This document shows positions 55,100 through 63,444 of a DNA stretch of 64,000 nucleotides, one piece after another. Position 1 is the first letter of the stretch. Each line of letters opens with the position of its first letter. Both the position numbers and the translations under genes were made by a program. Below the pieces are notes generated by a model. It was not told the DNA's origin and searched no databases. It worked only from the letters and a program-made list of their open reading frames with translations. Source of the DNA: Anaerolineales bacterium HSG25 (GTDB lineage: Bacteria > Chloroflexota > Anaerolineae > 4572-78 > J111); assembly GCA_030377865.1 (NCBI GenBank), contig JAUCGA010000013.1:1-64000 (forward strand). Reading direction: 5' to 3'.

Positions 55100-55158
55100 T
55101 TCTCCTCCGAGGTATGCAGTTTTCCTCGTTCGCCCGTTGGTAGTTCGGGGAGGTGTTT
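55100..55158. repeat. Degenerate CTCCGAGG palindrome, family G, copy 3
   Basis: It starts as TCTCCTCCGAGGTATGCAG like the other copies, but its right arm is interrupted by GCCCGTTGGTAGTTCGGG (55132-55149). That 18-bp word also occurs, on the other strand, inside the glycosyltransferase gene at 14785-14802. Confidence 0.7.
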
Positions 55159-55291
55159 GGAACGAAACCTCACAAGACTTATTTAATGCTGTAATAAGTA
55201 CCCCAAGCAAAAGTTTTGCGGGATTTCAAGGTAAGACCTCCAAGGCATGAATGATTTTTTGCCTCCAAAGTGCGTCATGTAGGATGGAATG

Positions 55292-55442
55292 AAATGGTAA
55301 ATGGTAAACGGTGAACTGTAAATTACGTTTGTCACCAAGAGCGGTTTGGATACTGGCATTGAAAATACGACAAAATCGATCAGATTTATCCATAATGCCG
55401 CTCGTTTACCGTTTATAATTCACCATTTACCATTTATAATTT
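55292..55442. repeat. Inverted-repeat element of AAATGGTAAATGG type
   Basis: The left end carries AAATGGTAAATGGTAAACGG and the right end carries the reverse of a similar run (ACCGTTTATAATTCACCATTT). It is about 150 bp. Flanks show no clear duplication. Confidence 0.55.
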
Positions 55443-55468
55443 ATGCTCACCTACTTACATGACCAAAA

Positions 55469-55496
55469 AGAGGGTCAATTTTAAGATTGACCCTCT
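55469..55496 (-). terminator. Rho-independent terminator of lipase gene
   Basis: Perfect 11-bp arms AGAGGGTCAAT and ATTGACCCTCT with a 6-base loop. On the minus strand it is followed by TTTTT. It lies about 130 nt past the lipase stop and beyond a 90-bp insertion element, which would have pushed it away from the gene. Confidence 0.8.
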
Positions 55497-55522
55497 CTGG
55501 AGCGTACAACTTATTGCTGATT

Positions 55523-55612
55523 CATAAGTGTCAACTTAAGAGTTTGTAGTAGGTACTTTAGTGCCGTTTGAAGGCGATGAATCGCCTACTACAAACGTTA
55601 TTGACACTTATG
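55523..55612. mobile_element. 90-bp MITE-like insertion, perfect ends and 10-bp duplication
   Basis: Perfect 12-bp inverted ends CATAAGTGTCAA, with an inner 12-bp pair GTTTGTAGTAGG. The exact 10-bp direct repeat ATTGCTGATT abuts each side (55513-55522, 55613-55622). It lies 12 bp beyond the lipase stop codon. Confidence 0.88.
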
Positions 55613-55624
55613 ATTGCTGATTAT

Positions 55625-56308
55625 TTAAGCCTGCTCTATGGCCGATATATAGCTCTTCGGCAGATGGGACATGACTGCGTCAGTGCTTAATTTGCTGGCC
55701 TGTGTGTTCCCAATATGGTGCAACTTGCCGACATGGTCATAGTCAACCAAAAAGGGAATATCAACCGGAATTGTGGGAACAATATCTGGCCCGTTGACAA
55801 ACCGATAGCTTTGTGGCACCTTTTGATTATAGAGCTTTACAAAATCGGGACCACCTACTTTGGGGGAGCCATAAGTATAGCTACTAACCTGCTTGTTTGG
55901 TACATTGCAAGCTAAATCTAGCACACACAGCGTGGCTAACGCGCCACCCAAACTGTGACCAGTACAGGTAATTTTTTTATGGGGTGTATCTTTTGCTACC
56001 TCAATAATCGATTCCCGAATCGACTGATAGGCTTCGATAAATCCGGCATGGACAACAACATTGCTACCACCGCCGTATGGATAATTGGCAGAGACAAACT
56101 TTAAGTCGGTCATCCAATCAGTCGCGCCGGTCTCTTCTGAACCACGAAATGCCAAAAACAGGGTATCATCTGTCGTGCCAAATAATCCTTGGGTATCGGT
56201 GGCTTTATTTTCAAATCGGCCTGCCAACTGAAACGAGTCAATATTATACCCCTTCCCATACGCAGACATCGAAATTTTGGCGCATAATAACGCTTCGGTC
56301 TTATTCAT
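55625..56308 (-). CDS. Lipase, class 3 family
   Basis: A 227-residue alpha/beta hydrolase of the Lipase_3 family. The nucleophile motif is TCTGHSLGGALATLCVLDLA. The other triad parts are GPDIVPTIPVDIP (Asp) and HVGKLHHIGN (His). The early segment LFLAFRGSEETGATDWMTDL is the family's GxRGTxx-like start. The start ATG at 56308 follows AAAGGAG; an upstream ATG at 56386 would read through a family B element. No signal peptide is seen, so it is probably cytoplasmic or leaderless; triacylglycerol or lipid-anchor substrates are possible. It stands alone on the minus strand. Confidence 0.88.
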   Translation of the reverse strand: MNKTEALLCAKISMSAYGKGYNIDSFQLAGRFENKATDTQGLFGTTDDTLFLAFRGSEETGATDWMTDLKFVSANYPYGGGSNVVVHAGFIEAYQSIRESIIEVAKDTPHKKITCTGHSLGGALATLCVLDLACNVPNKQVSSYTYGSPKVGGPDFVKLYNQKVPQSYRFVNGPDIVPTIPVDIPFLVDYDHVGKLHHIGNTQASKLSTDAVMSHLPKSYISAIEQA

Positions 56309-56334
56309 AAATACTCTCCTTTGAGTTGTGAGTC

Positions 56335-56425
56335 GTAAATATTCAGTAAACTCGCTAGAAGGAGCGTCAGAAACCCGATTTCTCAAAGAAATCTGGTTTC
56401 TAGGGCGGTTTTACTGAACTTTTAC
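56335..56425 (+). mobile_element. Palindromic 91-bp element, family B, copy 4
   Basis: Same orientation as copy 1, with one arm changed (AATCTGG in place of AATCGGG). It sits upstream of the lipase start codon, with its edge 26 nt away, so it could supply or disturb the lipase promoter. Confidence 0.8.
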
Positions 56426-56557
56426 ACATAGTCCACTATAAGTAGTTTTCGGAACTAACTTGTTAAAAACAGGAGTGTCAAAATTGTATTTTGACAGCAA
56501 GAATTCCATTCTTGCACTCCGAAAAAAGTGACAACTTAGAAATGAAAGTTACTTACC

Positions 56558-56627
56558 ATGTCATTCTGCGAAGAATCTGCTCAAAAGTATCCTCATAGAG
56601 GATACTTCGCTTTACTCAGTATGACAT
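56558..56627. repeat. Short ATGTCATTCTG-type repeat
   Basis: Begins ATGTCATTCTG and ends ATGACAT, with a TATCCTCATAGAGGATA hairpin between. It is related to the repeat at 48401-48759. The rest of 56426-56690 shows only smaller palindromes such as TTTTGACAGCAAGAAT. Confidence 0.55.
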
Positions 56628-56703
56628 GATTGCAATCTAACATCGTCAAGATAGAAGCCTGATTATAAATGAAATTCGGAAAATGAAAAATGACGCATGA
56701 TCC

Positions 56704-56779
56704 ATTCTTCATTGTTCGTTCTTCATTGTTCGTTCTTCATTCTTCATTCTTCATTCTTCATTCTTCATTCTTCATTCTT
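56704..56779 (+). repeat. CATTCTT 7-bp tandem repeat before pseudokinase start
   Basis: A run of about five perfect 7-bp CATTCTT units (56742-56779), preceded by degenerate copies such as CATTGTTCGTTCTT. It ends directly at the ATG at 56780. Three units equal 21 nt, so a read-through frame stays open and would encode SSFFILH repeats. Copy number could vary by slippage. Confidence 0.75.
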
Positions 56780-58489
56780 ATGCCCTTAGCGCTTGAACAA
56801 GTCTTAAACAACCGATACCGGATTGACGAATGTCTCAGCCACAATCAAGTGGGTGCAGTATATCGCGCTTGGGACATGAGCCTGCGTCATGCGGTGGTTG
56901 TCAAAGAGAATATCGACACCTCACCGGAGGCGCGACGGCGCTCAAAGAGCGAAGCCACCATGTTGACTCGCTTGTCTCACCCCAACCTGCCCCGTTTCAC
57001 CGATTACTTTTTTATTCAGCGCCAAGCTCATTATTTAGCGATGCACTTTGTCGAAGGGCAAACGCTACAACAAAAACTCAACCAACTTGGCTACCTGCCC
57101 GAAACTGACTTGCTGACCTGGTTCCCCCAAATCTGCAACGCCTTGGCTTATCTTCACCATCAAAATCAGCCCTTAATTCATGGCAATATTAGCCCGAAAA
57201 ACATTATTATTCGGCCCGATGGTCGAGCAATTTTGGTCGGGGGAGGTATCTCTCGCCTTTACAATTTGGAGCTACGAAATCAATTTGGAGCCGAAATCAC
57301 CAAACCGGGGTATAGCCCCATTGAACTGTATAACGGCCAACTACCTGACCCACTGTCAGACATCCATGCCTTGGCCGGAACGATGTATCACCTTGCCACC
57401 GGTGAATTACCACCGAACGCCCTCGATCGTTCGCCCAATGACCCACCGTTGGTATTTGTCCACGCCTACAATCAGCCGATTGGCAAAGGGCTTAGACGTG
57501 CTATCGCCAAAGGGCTAGAATCGGCTCGTGAGCGGCGTTATCAAAACGTTAATCTATTTCGAGCCGCGCTAGAGCGTGCCCAAGAGGGAGCTTCAATTTA
57601 TCGAGATGCGTTGTACGTCTTTCCCAGTAGCGTTTGGACGATGGCTACAGGACTGATGCTTCTGTTGATGTTTGCCTGCGTCATTTTGGCGGTAAGTTCA
57701 TTTATCAGCCAAACTAGTTTTAAGTTTGCTGGCGTAACCTTGGTTGAACGTCCTCCAACCGCCACCCGCATCCCGCAACCAACCAGCACGCCGGAAGTTA
57801 TCGGTACGCCTACCGCTCCGACTATGCAAACATTTCGGAATGTTGGATTAGGCTTTACGATTGAGTATCCTTATGGCTGGCGACGCTACGAAGAGGCGCT
57901 GTTAGTCCGATTTTCGCCCACGTTAAAAGGATTAGAGACCGAAACGATTGTTGATATTTCTATGTGGGCTGGAGCATCGCCTAACGAGCAAGCTACTCCG
58001 GCTGATGTATTGACTGAATTACTGACTCAGTTCCCTCGAAATGCCAAAGAGATAGCACAACGTCCAATTTCAATTGCTGGACAAGATTGGCGCTCCATTC
58101 AGATTCAGTTTGACCAAGTCGGTCAGAATGAACCGATCATTGCCATTATCGCCGCCATTCGGCATGAAGAGGTCGGTTATTATCTGGTTCTGGTTGCTCC
58201 CGCAGACGAGTGGCAGTATGCTCAGCCAATTTTTCGGCAAGCATTAACCAGCTTTAAGTTCACCAAAGAGGCAGAAGTTCGTTTTTTAAGCGAAGATGAA
58301 CTCCCGCCCACCCCAACTCCCACGGCTACACCTGTCATCTATATTGTACAATCGGGCGACTCGTTTGGGCGCATCTCCGGACTTTACGGTGTTAACATGC
58401 AGACCCTCGCTGAAGAAAATGACATGAAACTGTCTGACTATTTGCGAGTTGGACAAGAACTACTCATCCCGATTGGGTATGATGAGTGA
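56780..58489 (+). CDS. Pseudokinase with PsbP-like and LysM ectodomain
   Basis: A 569-residue protein. The kinase-like fold covers residues 11-270, with Lys42 (VVVKENI) kept. The catalytic loop reads HGNISPKNIII, so the catalytic Asp is Asn, and the DFG motif is replaced by VGGG. It should not phosphorylate. A TM helix lies near 285-310. Outside are a PsbP-like domain (about 355-500, TIEYPYGWRRYEE) and a C-terminal LysM domain (about 523-567: YIVQSGDSFGRISGLYGVN), which would bind peptidoglycan or chitin-like glycans. I start at ATG 56780 (MPLALEQ); an upstream ATG at 56690 would encode a repeat-derived hydrophobic leader. Confidence 0.82.
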   Translation: MPLALEQVLNNRYRIDECLSHNQVGAVYRAWDMSLRHAVVVKENIDTSPEARRRSKSEATMLTRLSHPNLPRFTDYFFIQRQAHYLAMHFVEGQTLQQKLNQLGYLPETDLLTWFPQICNALAYLHHQNQPLIHGNISPKNIIIRPDGRAILVGGGISRLYNLELRNQFGAEITKPGYSPIELYNGQLPDPLSDIHALAGTMYHLATGELPPNALDRSPNDPPLVFVHAYNQPIGKGLRRAIAKGLESARERRYQNVNLFRAALERAQEGASIYRDALYVFPSSVWTMATGLMLLLMFACVILAVSSFISQTSFKFAGVTLVERPPTATRIPQPTSTPEVIGTPTAPTMQTFRNVGLGFTIEYPYGWRRYEEALLVRFSPTLKGLETETIVDISMWAGASPNEQATPADVLTELLTQFPRNAKEIAQRPISIAGQDWRSIQIQFDQVGQNEPIIAIIAAIRHEEVGYYLVLVAPADEWQYAQPIFRQALTSFKFTKEAEVRFLSEDELPPTPTPTATPVIYIVQSGDSFGRISGLYGVNMQTLAEENDMKLSDYLRVGQELLIPIGYDE

Positions 58490-58530
58490 GAATTAGCATG
58501 GGTGTTGGCTCTACTGTATCGGTGTTTTAT

Positions 58531-58963
58531 CAGGGCTGTTCAGTTCTGATTTCAGACAAAGATTCGGGTCATTGGATAGCTCTACCTGGACTGATGAAAA
58601 CAGGGTCAGATTCGGTTTGCTAATTAATCTCGTTTTTATTCCGTTAAACGATAAGAACAGGATGCGCAGGATGACACTGATTTTGCGTGTACTAATCAGT
58701 GTCATCCTGCGCATCCTGTTCTAAATGCACCTGAAACATGGAACAAAACTGGAATCGATTTGTGACCCCAAAATGGCTCCGATTAACGTTAATTTTCACC
58801 AGCCTAGCTCTACCTCCCTCAATCCCTCCTGCTAGGAGGGAAGTTTCTCCCAAGCCGAGGTGATTTCAGGCGAGGACAAAAGCTCCTCACCCTAGCAGGG
58901 GGAGGCTGGGAGGGGGTAGAATTCTACTCTAACCATGATTTTGATGAGAACTGAACAGCCCTG
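58531..58963. mobile_element. 433-bp MITE-like element with nested repeats
   Basis: The ends are a perfect 17-bp inverted repeat CAGGGCTGTTCAGTTCT (58531-58547 and, reversed, 58947-58963). The flanks GGTGTTTTAT (58521-58530) and GGTATTTTAT (58964-58973) match at 9 of 10. Inside are a perfect 28-bp inverted repeat (58655-58682 and 58694-58721, 11-base loop) and a CCCTCCTGCTAGGAGGG-type repeat (about 58805-58920). It has no gene. Confidence 0.83.
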
Positions 58964-59004
58964 GGTATTTTATTTTGCTGTATTTGATGTAAACGGAAAC
59001 CATT

Positions 59005-60114
59005 TTGAAAAAAACTAATATTTTGAAAATAATCCCCTATTTATTGACAATTGCTATTTTGTGCGGTTGTAATCTAACCGTACCGACTACTCCCACCGTA
59101 GAGCTATCTCCTAGCCCTGAAGAAATCACTTTTGAACTGAGTTCGATTGATCATACCCTCACCTCGTTGACCAGCTATCGCACCAATCTGGTGGTTGAAT
59201 TTGACGGCCAGCGAGATGGTGAAACCGTAGCCGGACGAATTGAATCGTTGATCGAGCAAACTGAACCGGATGTTTTGCGTCGCTACGTCCATACCAACAC
59301 CGATTTGCCAAATGACCAGATTGTATCGGGTGTGGCTGAGTTTATTCGGATTGGTGAGCAGGTTTACAGCAAAAAAGCGGGCGAAGAGGACTGGTTTATC
59401 ATTAACAGTACCACAGCCGCCCCAACCGATTTTGGCTTTTTTGATTTGGAGCGGCTTTTGCTGTTGCCCACGCAGTTGACCCGCCCTGCTCAGTTGGAGT
59501 TTTTGAATGAGGTCAATGTCCGTCACTATCGTTTTGACCATGATGATATCAGCGACCCGAATCTAATTTTAAGCGATGTTAGGGGTGATTTATGGGTTAC
59601 TGACAAGGATGAGTATTTGGTGCAATATCGACTGAGTGCCACTATCTCGGTGATTATTCCGCCTCCAAACGCATATTTTATGGATCAGGGACAACTAACG
59701 ATAGAGTATAGCGTTAGTGGAATGAATGAACCTGTTGAGATTATCCCTCCCGTGGCCGCGCTCAACATCAACAGTACCTTTAATAAGCTGACTCATCTCG
59801 AAGATGCGAAAATTATCGCCATGTTTCCTGATTTGGTTGAGTACAGTAGCCACCTAACTCCGACCCATGCCGGAATTTTTTATCGGGATCAGTTGACTAA
59901 ATTGGGGTGGACAGAAAAAACGATTGCTCTATTTGAGGAAAAGGCTGAGTTACATTTTACCCGCGCCGAAGAGGAGGTAACGATTTTTGTTACCCCCTAT
60001 AATGTGGAAAAGAAAGAGGCAAAGCAGATTAAGGTACTGCTTCAAACCACAATCATCAAGCCGCAGAATGTCATGACCGCCACAACTCCTGTTCCTGTCG
60101 AAAATCAGAAATAA
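59005..60114 (+). CDS. Lipoprotein, LppX-like fold possible
   Basis: A 369-residue lipoprotein. The lipobox is ILCGC, with the modified Cys at residue 22, after a signal peptide starting KKTNILKIIPYLL. A Thr/Pro/Ser-rich linker follows. The body has IDHTLTSLTSYRTNLVVEFD and WVTDKDEYLVQYRLSATISV, an arrangement like LppX/LprG-type lipid carriers. A small C-terminal domain (about 255-360) follows, with MFPDLVEYSSHLTP and FYRDQLTKLGWTEKTI. The start is a TTG (59005); no ATG fits the signal peptide. The 3' end overlaps the convergent HAD gene by 44 bp. Confidence 0.8.
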   Translation: MKKTNILKIIPYLLTIAILCGCNLTVPTTPTVELSPSPEEITFELSSIDHTLTSLTSYRTNLVVEFDGQRDGETVAGRIESLIEQTEPDVLRRYVHTNTDLPNDQIVSGVAEFIRIGEQVYSKKAGEEDWFIINSTTAAPTDFGFFDLERLLLLPTQLTRPAQLEFLNEVNVRHYRFDHDDISDPNLILSDVRGDLWVTDKDEYLVQYRLSATISVIIPPPNAYFMDQGQLTIEYSVSGMNEPVEIIPPVAALNINSTFNKLTHLEDAKIIAMFPDLVEYSSHLTPTHAGIFYRDQLTKLGWTEKTIALFEEKAELHFTRAEEEVTIFVTPYNVEKKEAKQIKVLLQTTIIKPQNVMTATTPVPVENQK

Positions 60115-60742
60115 TCCGTTTTGCACCAGTTTGACGGAGTTGCTCGTTGTTTATATCCCCCACCGCAACAACTCGCATGCCTGCGGAGACCGCCGCTTGG
60201 ATGCCGGTCAGCGAATCCTCATAAACTAAACATGAGGCTGGCTCCACCCCCAATTGCTCTGCGGCCATAAGATATATATCGGGTGCGGGTTTGCCATTAG
60301 TTGTCGATTCTACCGATAGCATAAACTGGAAGCAGTCCCGCAACCCCAACTGAGATACACCTTCCTCAATTTCGGCTATGACCGCATTAGAGGCAATGGC
60401 TAACGGTAGACTCTGCTCGACCAAATGGGTCACAAACTCAACCACTCCCGCAATCGGAGTCACCTCTCCGGCTTGTAGGTAATCCATAAAACGGCGTTTT
60501 TTCTGTTCAAATAGTGTCTCAAACGTCACATCCTGCCCCGACCGTTTGATCATGTAGTCCAAAATCTCTAGGTCAGTTTTCCCTACAAAGTTCGCAAAAT
60601 ACTCCTCGTCAGGAATTACATAGCCTAACACCTGACCTAATGCCTGATAGGCTCGCAGGTGCGCTTTTTCACTATCGAGTATTGTTCCATCAAAATCAAA
60701 AATTACCGCGGTAGGATAACTAGTTGTATTATTTTTTACCAT
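60071..60742 (-). CDS. HAD-superfamily hydrolase, beta-phosphoglucomutase-like
   Basis: A 223-residue HAD phosphatase or mutase. Motif I is AVIFDFDGTILDSEKAH (nucleophile Asp). Motif II is PLAIASNAVIAE. Motif III is the Lys of NGKPAPDIYLMAAEQLG, and motif IV the acidic LVYEDSLTGIQAAVSAGM. The C1 cap sits between (residues 20-85). The substrate is a small phosphorylated sugar or similar. It starts near the divergent DUF418 gene on the other strand, separated by 212 bp that hold a family E repeat. Its end overlaps the lipoprotein gene. Confidence 0.88.
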   Translation of the reverse strand: MVKNNTTSYPTAVIFDFDGTILDSEKAHLRAYQALGQVLGYVIPDEEYFANFVGKTDLEILDYMIKRSGQDVTFETLFEQKKRRFMDYLQAGEVTPIAGVVEFVTHLVEQSLPLAIASNAVIAEIEEGVSQLGLRDCFQFMLSVESTTNGKPAPDIYLMAAEQLGVEPASCLVYEDSLTGIQAAVSAGMRVVAVGDINNEQLRQTGAKRIISDFRQEQELWRS

Positions 60743-60804
60743 AAGAATCTCAACTTAAAATCTCTGTACCGGACAAAAACAAAAACTAGCCAGATTGAAT
60801 GGAA

Positions 60805-60877
60805 ATGTCATGCCCGAATGTAGTTATCGGGCATCTAAAACCCATAGATTCCCGCTAAAAGCGTGCGGGAATGACAC
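60805..60877 (+). repeat. Interspersed repeat, family E, copy 2
   Basis: Same order of hairpins as 43711-43798: ATGCCCGA with TCGGGCAT, then ATTCCCGC with GCGGGAAT. It lies between the HAD and DUF418 genes. Confidence 0.75.
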
Positions 60878-60954
60878 CATTATACTTACCAAAATTTTTT
60901 GTCCTGTACTTAGACTTAAAATATTAGACCAACTTTGTACATAGGAGATTTACC

Positions 60955-62043
60955 ATGACCGTTAACACACTCTCTCGTCCCAAACGGATTGAGGGATACG
61001 ATTTTGCCCGCGCACTCGCGATTTTAGGCATGATTCTCGTCAACTTTAAGATTGTCCTAGAGGCCAGTGAGGCCGGATCAGCTTGGTTGGTCTGGTCAGT
61101 TGGTTTATTAGAGGGGCGAGCCGCGGCCATGTTTGTGATTTTGGCCGGGGTAGGATTAACCTTGTTATCAAACAGGGCGAGGCAACAGCAAGATTTACCA
61201 CGTTTGGCTCAACATCGCCGAGCGTTGCTTAAACGAGCCATGTTCTTGTTTCTGGTCGGTCTGCTTTATACCCCAATTTGGCCTGCCGATATTCTCCATT
61301 TTTATGGGCTGTATATTGTAGTGGGGGCATTTTTGCTGAGTAGTAGCGATCGTGGTTTGTGGGGTTGGGCGTTGCTCTTTACGGGTGGGTTTGTGGCCCT
61401 CTTGCTTCTGTTCGACTATGAAACCGGCTGGGATTGGAAAACCATCACATACATAGATTTATGGACTCCCGTCGGCATGACACGCCACCTATTTTTTAAC
61501 GGTTTTCATCCGGTATTCCCGTGGACTGCCTTTCTACTGCTTGGCATGTGGTTGGGCCGACAGGATGTCCGCTCTGGTCGGGTGCGGGGACTGATTTTAG
61601 CAGTCAGTATCATAGTCGTCCTCCTCACCAAACTGTTATCGAGCGGCTGTTTTTATCTGGCCTCATCGGTGCTGGATGCGTCGGAGGTGGGGTATATATG
61701 TGGTAGTCAACCCATGCCGCCCATGCCACTTTACATCTTTTCTGGTGGTGGCACAGCCATCGCCATGATTATGCTTTCGGTCGGCCTAACAGAGCGATTT
61801 CCGACCTCACGGTGGCTGAAAGCGTTCATCACTACAGGGCAGTTGGCTCTAACCTTGTATGTAGCTCATGTGGTTATCGGCATGGGCGTGCTAGAATTGT
61901 TCGGTTTGTTGACCCCACAAACCCTGTGGTTCAGTGTTTTATATGGGTTTGGCTTTTACCTAACGGGCATGTTGTTTGCGGTTTTATGGTCAACTCGGTT
62001 TCGACGTGGCCCACTCGAAGCAATCATGCGACGGTTGGTTTAG
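60955..62043 (+). CDS. DUF418 / YeiB-like membrane protein
   Basis: A 362-residue membrane protein with about ten helices. The start RIEGYDFARALAILGMILVN is the acyltransferase-like DUF1624/HGSNAT signature. The middle has FYGLYIVVGAFLLSSSD and HPVFPWTAFLLLGMWLGRQD. The C-terminal DUF418 shows GQLALTLYVAHVVIGMG, and FAVLWSTRFRRGPLEAIMRR closes it. The family is linked to acyl transfer on membrane glycans, but the substrate is unknown. The ATG follows GGAGATTTACC. A family D repeat lies just downstream. Confidence 0.87.
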   Translation: MTVNTLSRPKRIEGYDFARALAILGMILVNFKIVLEASEAGSAWLVWSVGLLEGRAAAMFVILAGVGLTLLSNRARQQQDLPRLAQHRRALLKRAMFLFLVGLLYTPIWPADILHFYGLYIVVGAFLLSSSDRGLWGWALLFTGGFVALLLLFDYETGWDWKTITYIDLWTPVGMTRHLFFNGFHPVFPWTAFLLLGMWLGRQDVRSGRVRGLILAVSIIVVLLTKLLSSGCFYLASSVLDASEVGYICGSQPMPPMPLYIFSGGGTAIAMIMLSVGLTERFPTSRWLKAFITTGQLALTLYVAHVVIGMGVLELFGLLTPQTLWFSVLYGFGFYLTGMLFAVLWSTRFRRGPLEAIMRRLV

Positions 62044-62072
62044 GGACGAATCCCAAATAAATTGGGTAATTC

Positions 62073-62247
62073 AGATCTGTTCGGCAATAACGGCTTGTGT
62101 CATAAAAACTCAGATTCGAGGCACACGGAGTGCAAAAGCATCTTGCTTTTGCCAGAGGTAAACATGCAAAAGCAAGATGCTTTTGCCAGAGGTAAACATG
62201 CAAAAGCAAGATGCTTTTGCACTCCTTTATTCCCGAACAGCCGAACA
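62073..62247. repeat. Interspersed palindromic element, family D, copy 2
   Basis: Ends AGATCTGTTCGGCAATAA and, reversed, AGACCTGTTCGG. The inner hairpin of copy 1 is present, but its 35-bp core (CTTGCTTTTGCCAGAGG onward) is duplicated in tandem. It lies between the convergent DUF418 and mltG genes and may end transcription on both sides. Confidence 0.75.
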
Positions 62248-62264
62248 GGTCTAGTATCGATTCC

Positions 62265-63437
62265 TTACCCCCCACTACAGCGGTTGACATTCTGCTCGTG
62301 AGTGGCAAAATCAACCGCGAAGATGTGCGCGCCATCATCGCCACACCCCATGAAAAACAGATATTCGGTGTCATCCGGCTCCAAAGTCGCCAAAATAGAG
62401 GAGATGCCGGGATTAGCAATCGGCCCCGGTGGTAAGCCGCCGTTCAAATAGGTGTTGTAGGGTGAGTCGACCTCGGCGTATTCCTCAAGGGTGACGGGTG
62501 TTTTCCACCATTGGTCGTTGGCCGGTTGATAGCCCATAGCATACTGTACCGTTGGGTCGGCTTGCAAATACATACCTTGGTTAATCCGATTCAAGTAGAC
62601 ATCGGCAATAGTCGGGCGTTCCTCGGCCACCACCGCCTCTCGTTCTACAATTGAGGCTACAGTCATAATCTCAAATAGACTCCGCCCCTGACCGTTCGCT
62701 AACTCAATGGCGTTGGGCGGTAGTTTGGTTGCCATGTTATCGAGCATGCGCTCAATTAAATCTTCGGGAGTAGCATTAAGAGCCAGTCGATAAGTGTCGG
62801 GAAACAAGTAGCCCTCATAAGAGGCTCCAACCGGACGGTCTGTTAATAAGGGATGGTTAATCGCGGTGCCTTGTCGTACCACACCCAAAAACAGACCGCC
62901 ATCCATCACCCCCGCTTGGGTCAGATATTCGGCAACCTGCTCGGCTCGCCAGCCTTCAGGTATCGTAATCGTCACTTCCTCAAAGTTGGCCTTTTGTAGA
63001 GATTGAGCAATCTCTCGCATGTTCATATTGCGGCGGAGTTGGTAGTCGCCCGCTTCTAACGATGAATCGAGACAATTATAGCGCAAAAATAGCCGGAACA
63101 CATCGGCATCAGTGATGAACCCCTGAGCCACCAGCTTTTGGGAGACGCTACGGGCATTTTCACCGATGCCAACCGTATACGGTACGGGTGACGGGTCGGT
63201 CGAGACGGGGGTGTTGATAATATCGGCCTGACTTTGCAGGTAAAAACCAAGGAAGAACTCCTCGATTCCCTGAGCCTCACAAGCGGATAACTCTACACCA
63301 TCACCGACAGAAATTGAGGCAATAGTCTCTTGATTTTGGCTGGCAAAGGCCCAATAGCCTGTACCTAAAATCACCACAATCGCCCCTAACGCAATAATAA
63401 ACATGATCAAACGAAATACACCTCTAACTATAACCAT
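62265..63437 (-). CDS. mltG: Endolytic murein transglycosylase
   Basis: A 390-residue MltG/YceG enzyme that cuts growing glycan strands of peptidoglycan in the periplasm or wall. Residues 8-30 form a TM anchor. A LysM-like segment (YTVGIGENARSVSQKLVAQG) follows. The catalytic Glu is in MTVASIVEREAVVAEERP, and the family ends with the YLNGGLPPGPIANPGI motif. IADVYLNRINQGMYLQADPTVQYAMG is characteristic too. It starts 7 nt after the M23-like gene, so both are in one wall-remodelling operon. A weak GAGG lies upstream. Confidence 0.94.
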   Translation of the reverse strand: MVIVRGVFRLIMFIIALGAIVVILGTGYWAFASQNQETIASISVGDGVELSACEAQGIEEFFLGFYLQSQADIINTPVSTDPSPVPYTVGIGENARSVSQKLVAQGFITDADVFRLFLRYNCLDSSLEAGDYQLRRNMNMREIAQSLQKANFEEVTITIPEGWRAEQVAEYLTQAGVMDGGLFLGVVRQGTAINHPLLTDRPVGASYEGYLFPDTYRLALNATPEDLIERMLDNMATKLPPNAIELANGQGRSLFEIMTVASIVEREAVVAEERPTIADVYLNRINQGMYLQADPTVQYAMGYQPANDQWWKTPVTLEEYAEVDSPYNTYLNGGLPPGPIANPGISSILATLEPDDTEYLFFMGCGDDGAHIFAVDFATHEQNVNRCSGG

Positions 63438-63444
63438 CTGTTAT

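Noticed and set aside
56309-56386. N-terminal extension of the lipase
   Set aside because: It reads through a family B element; the ATG at 56308 has AAAGGAG upstream.
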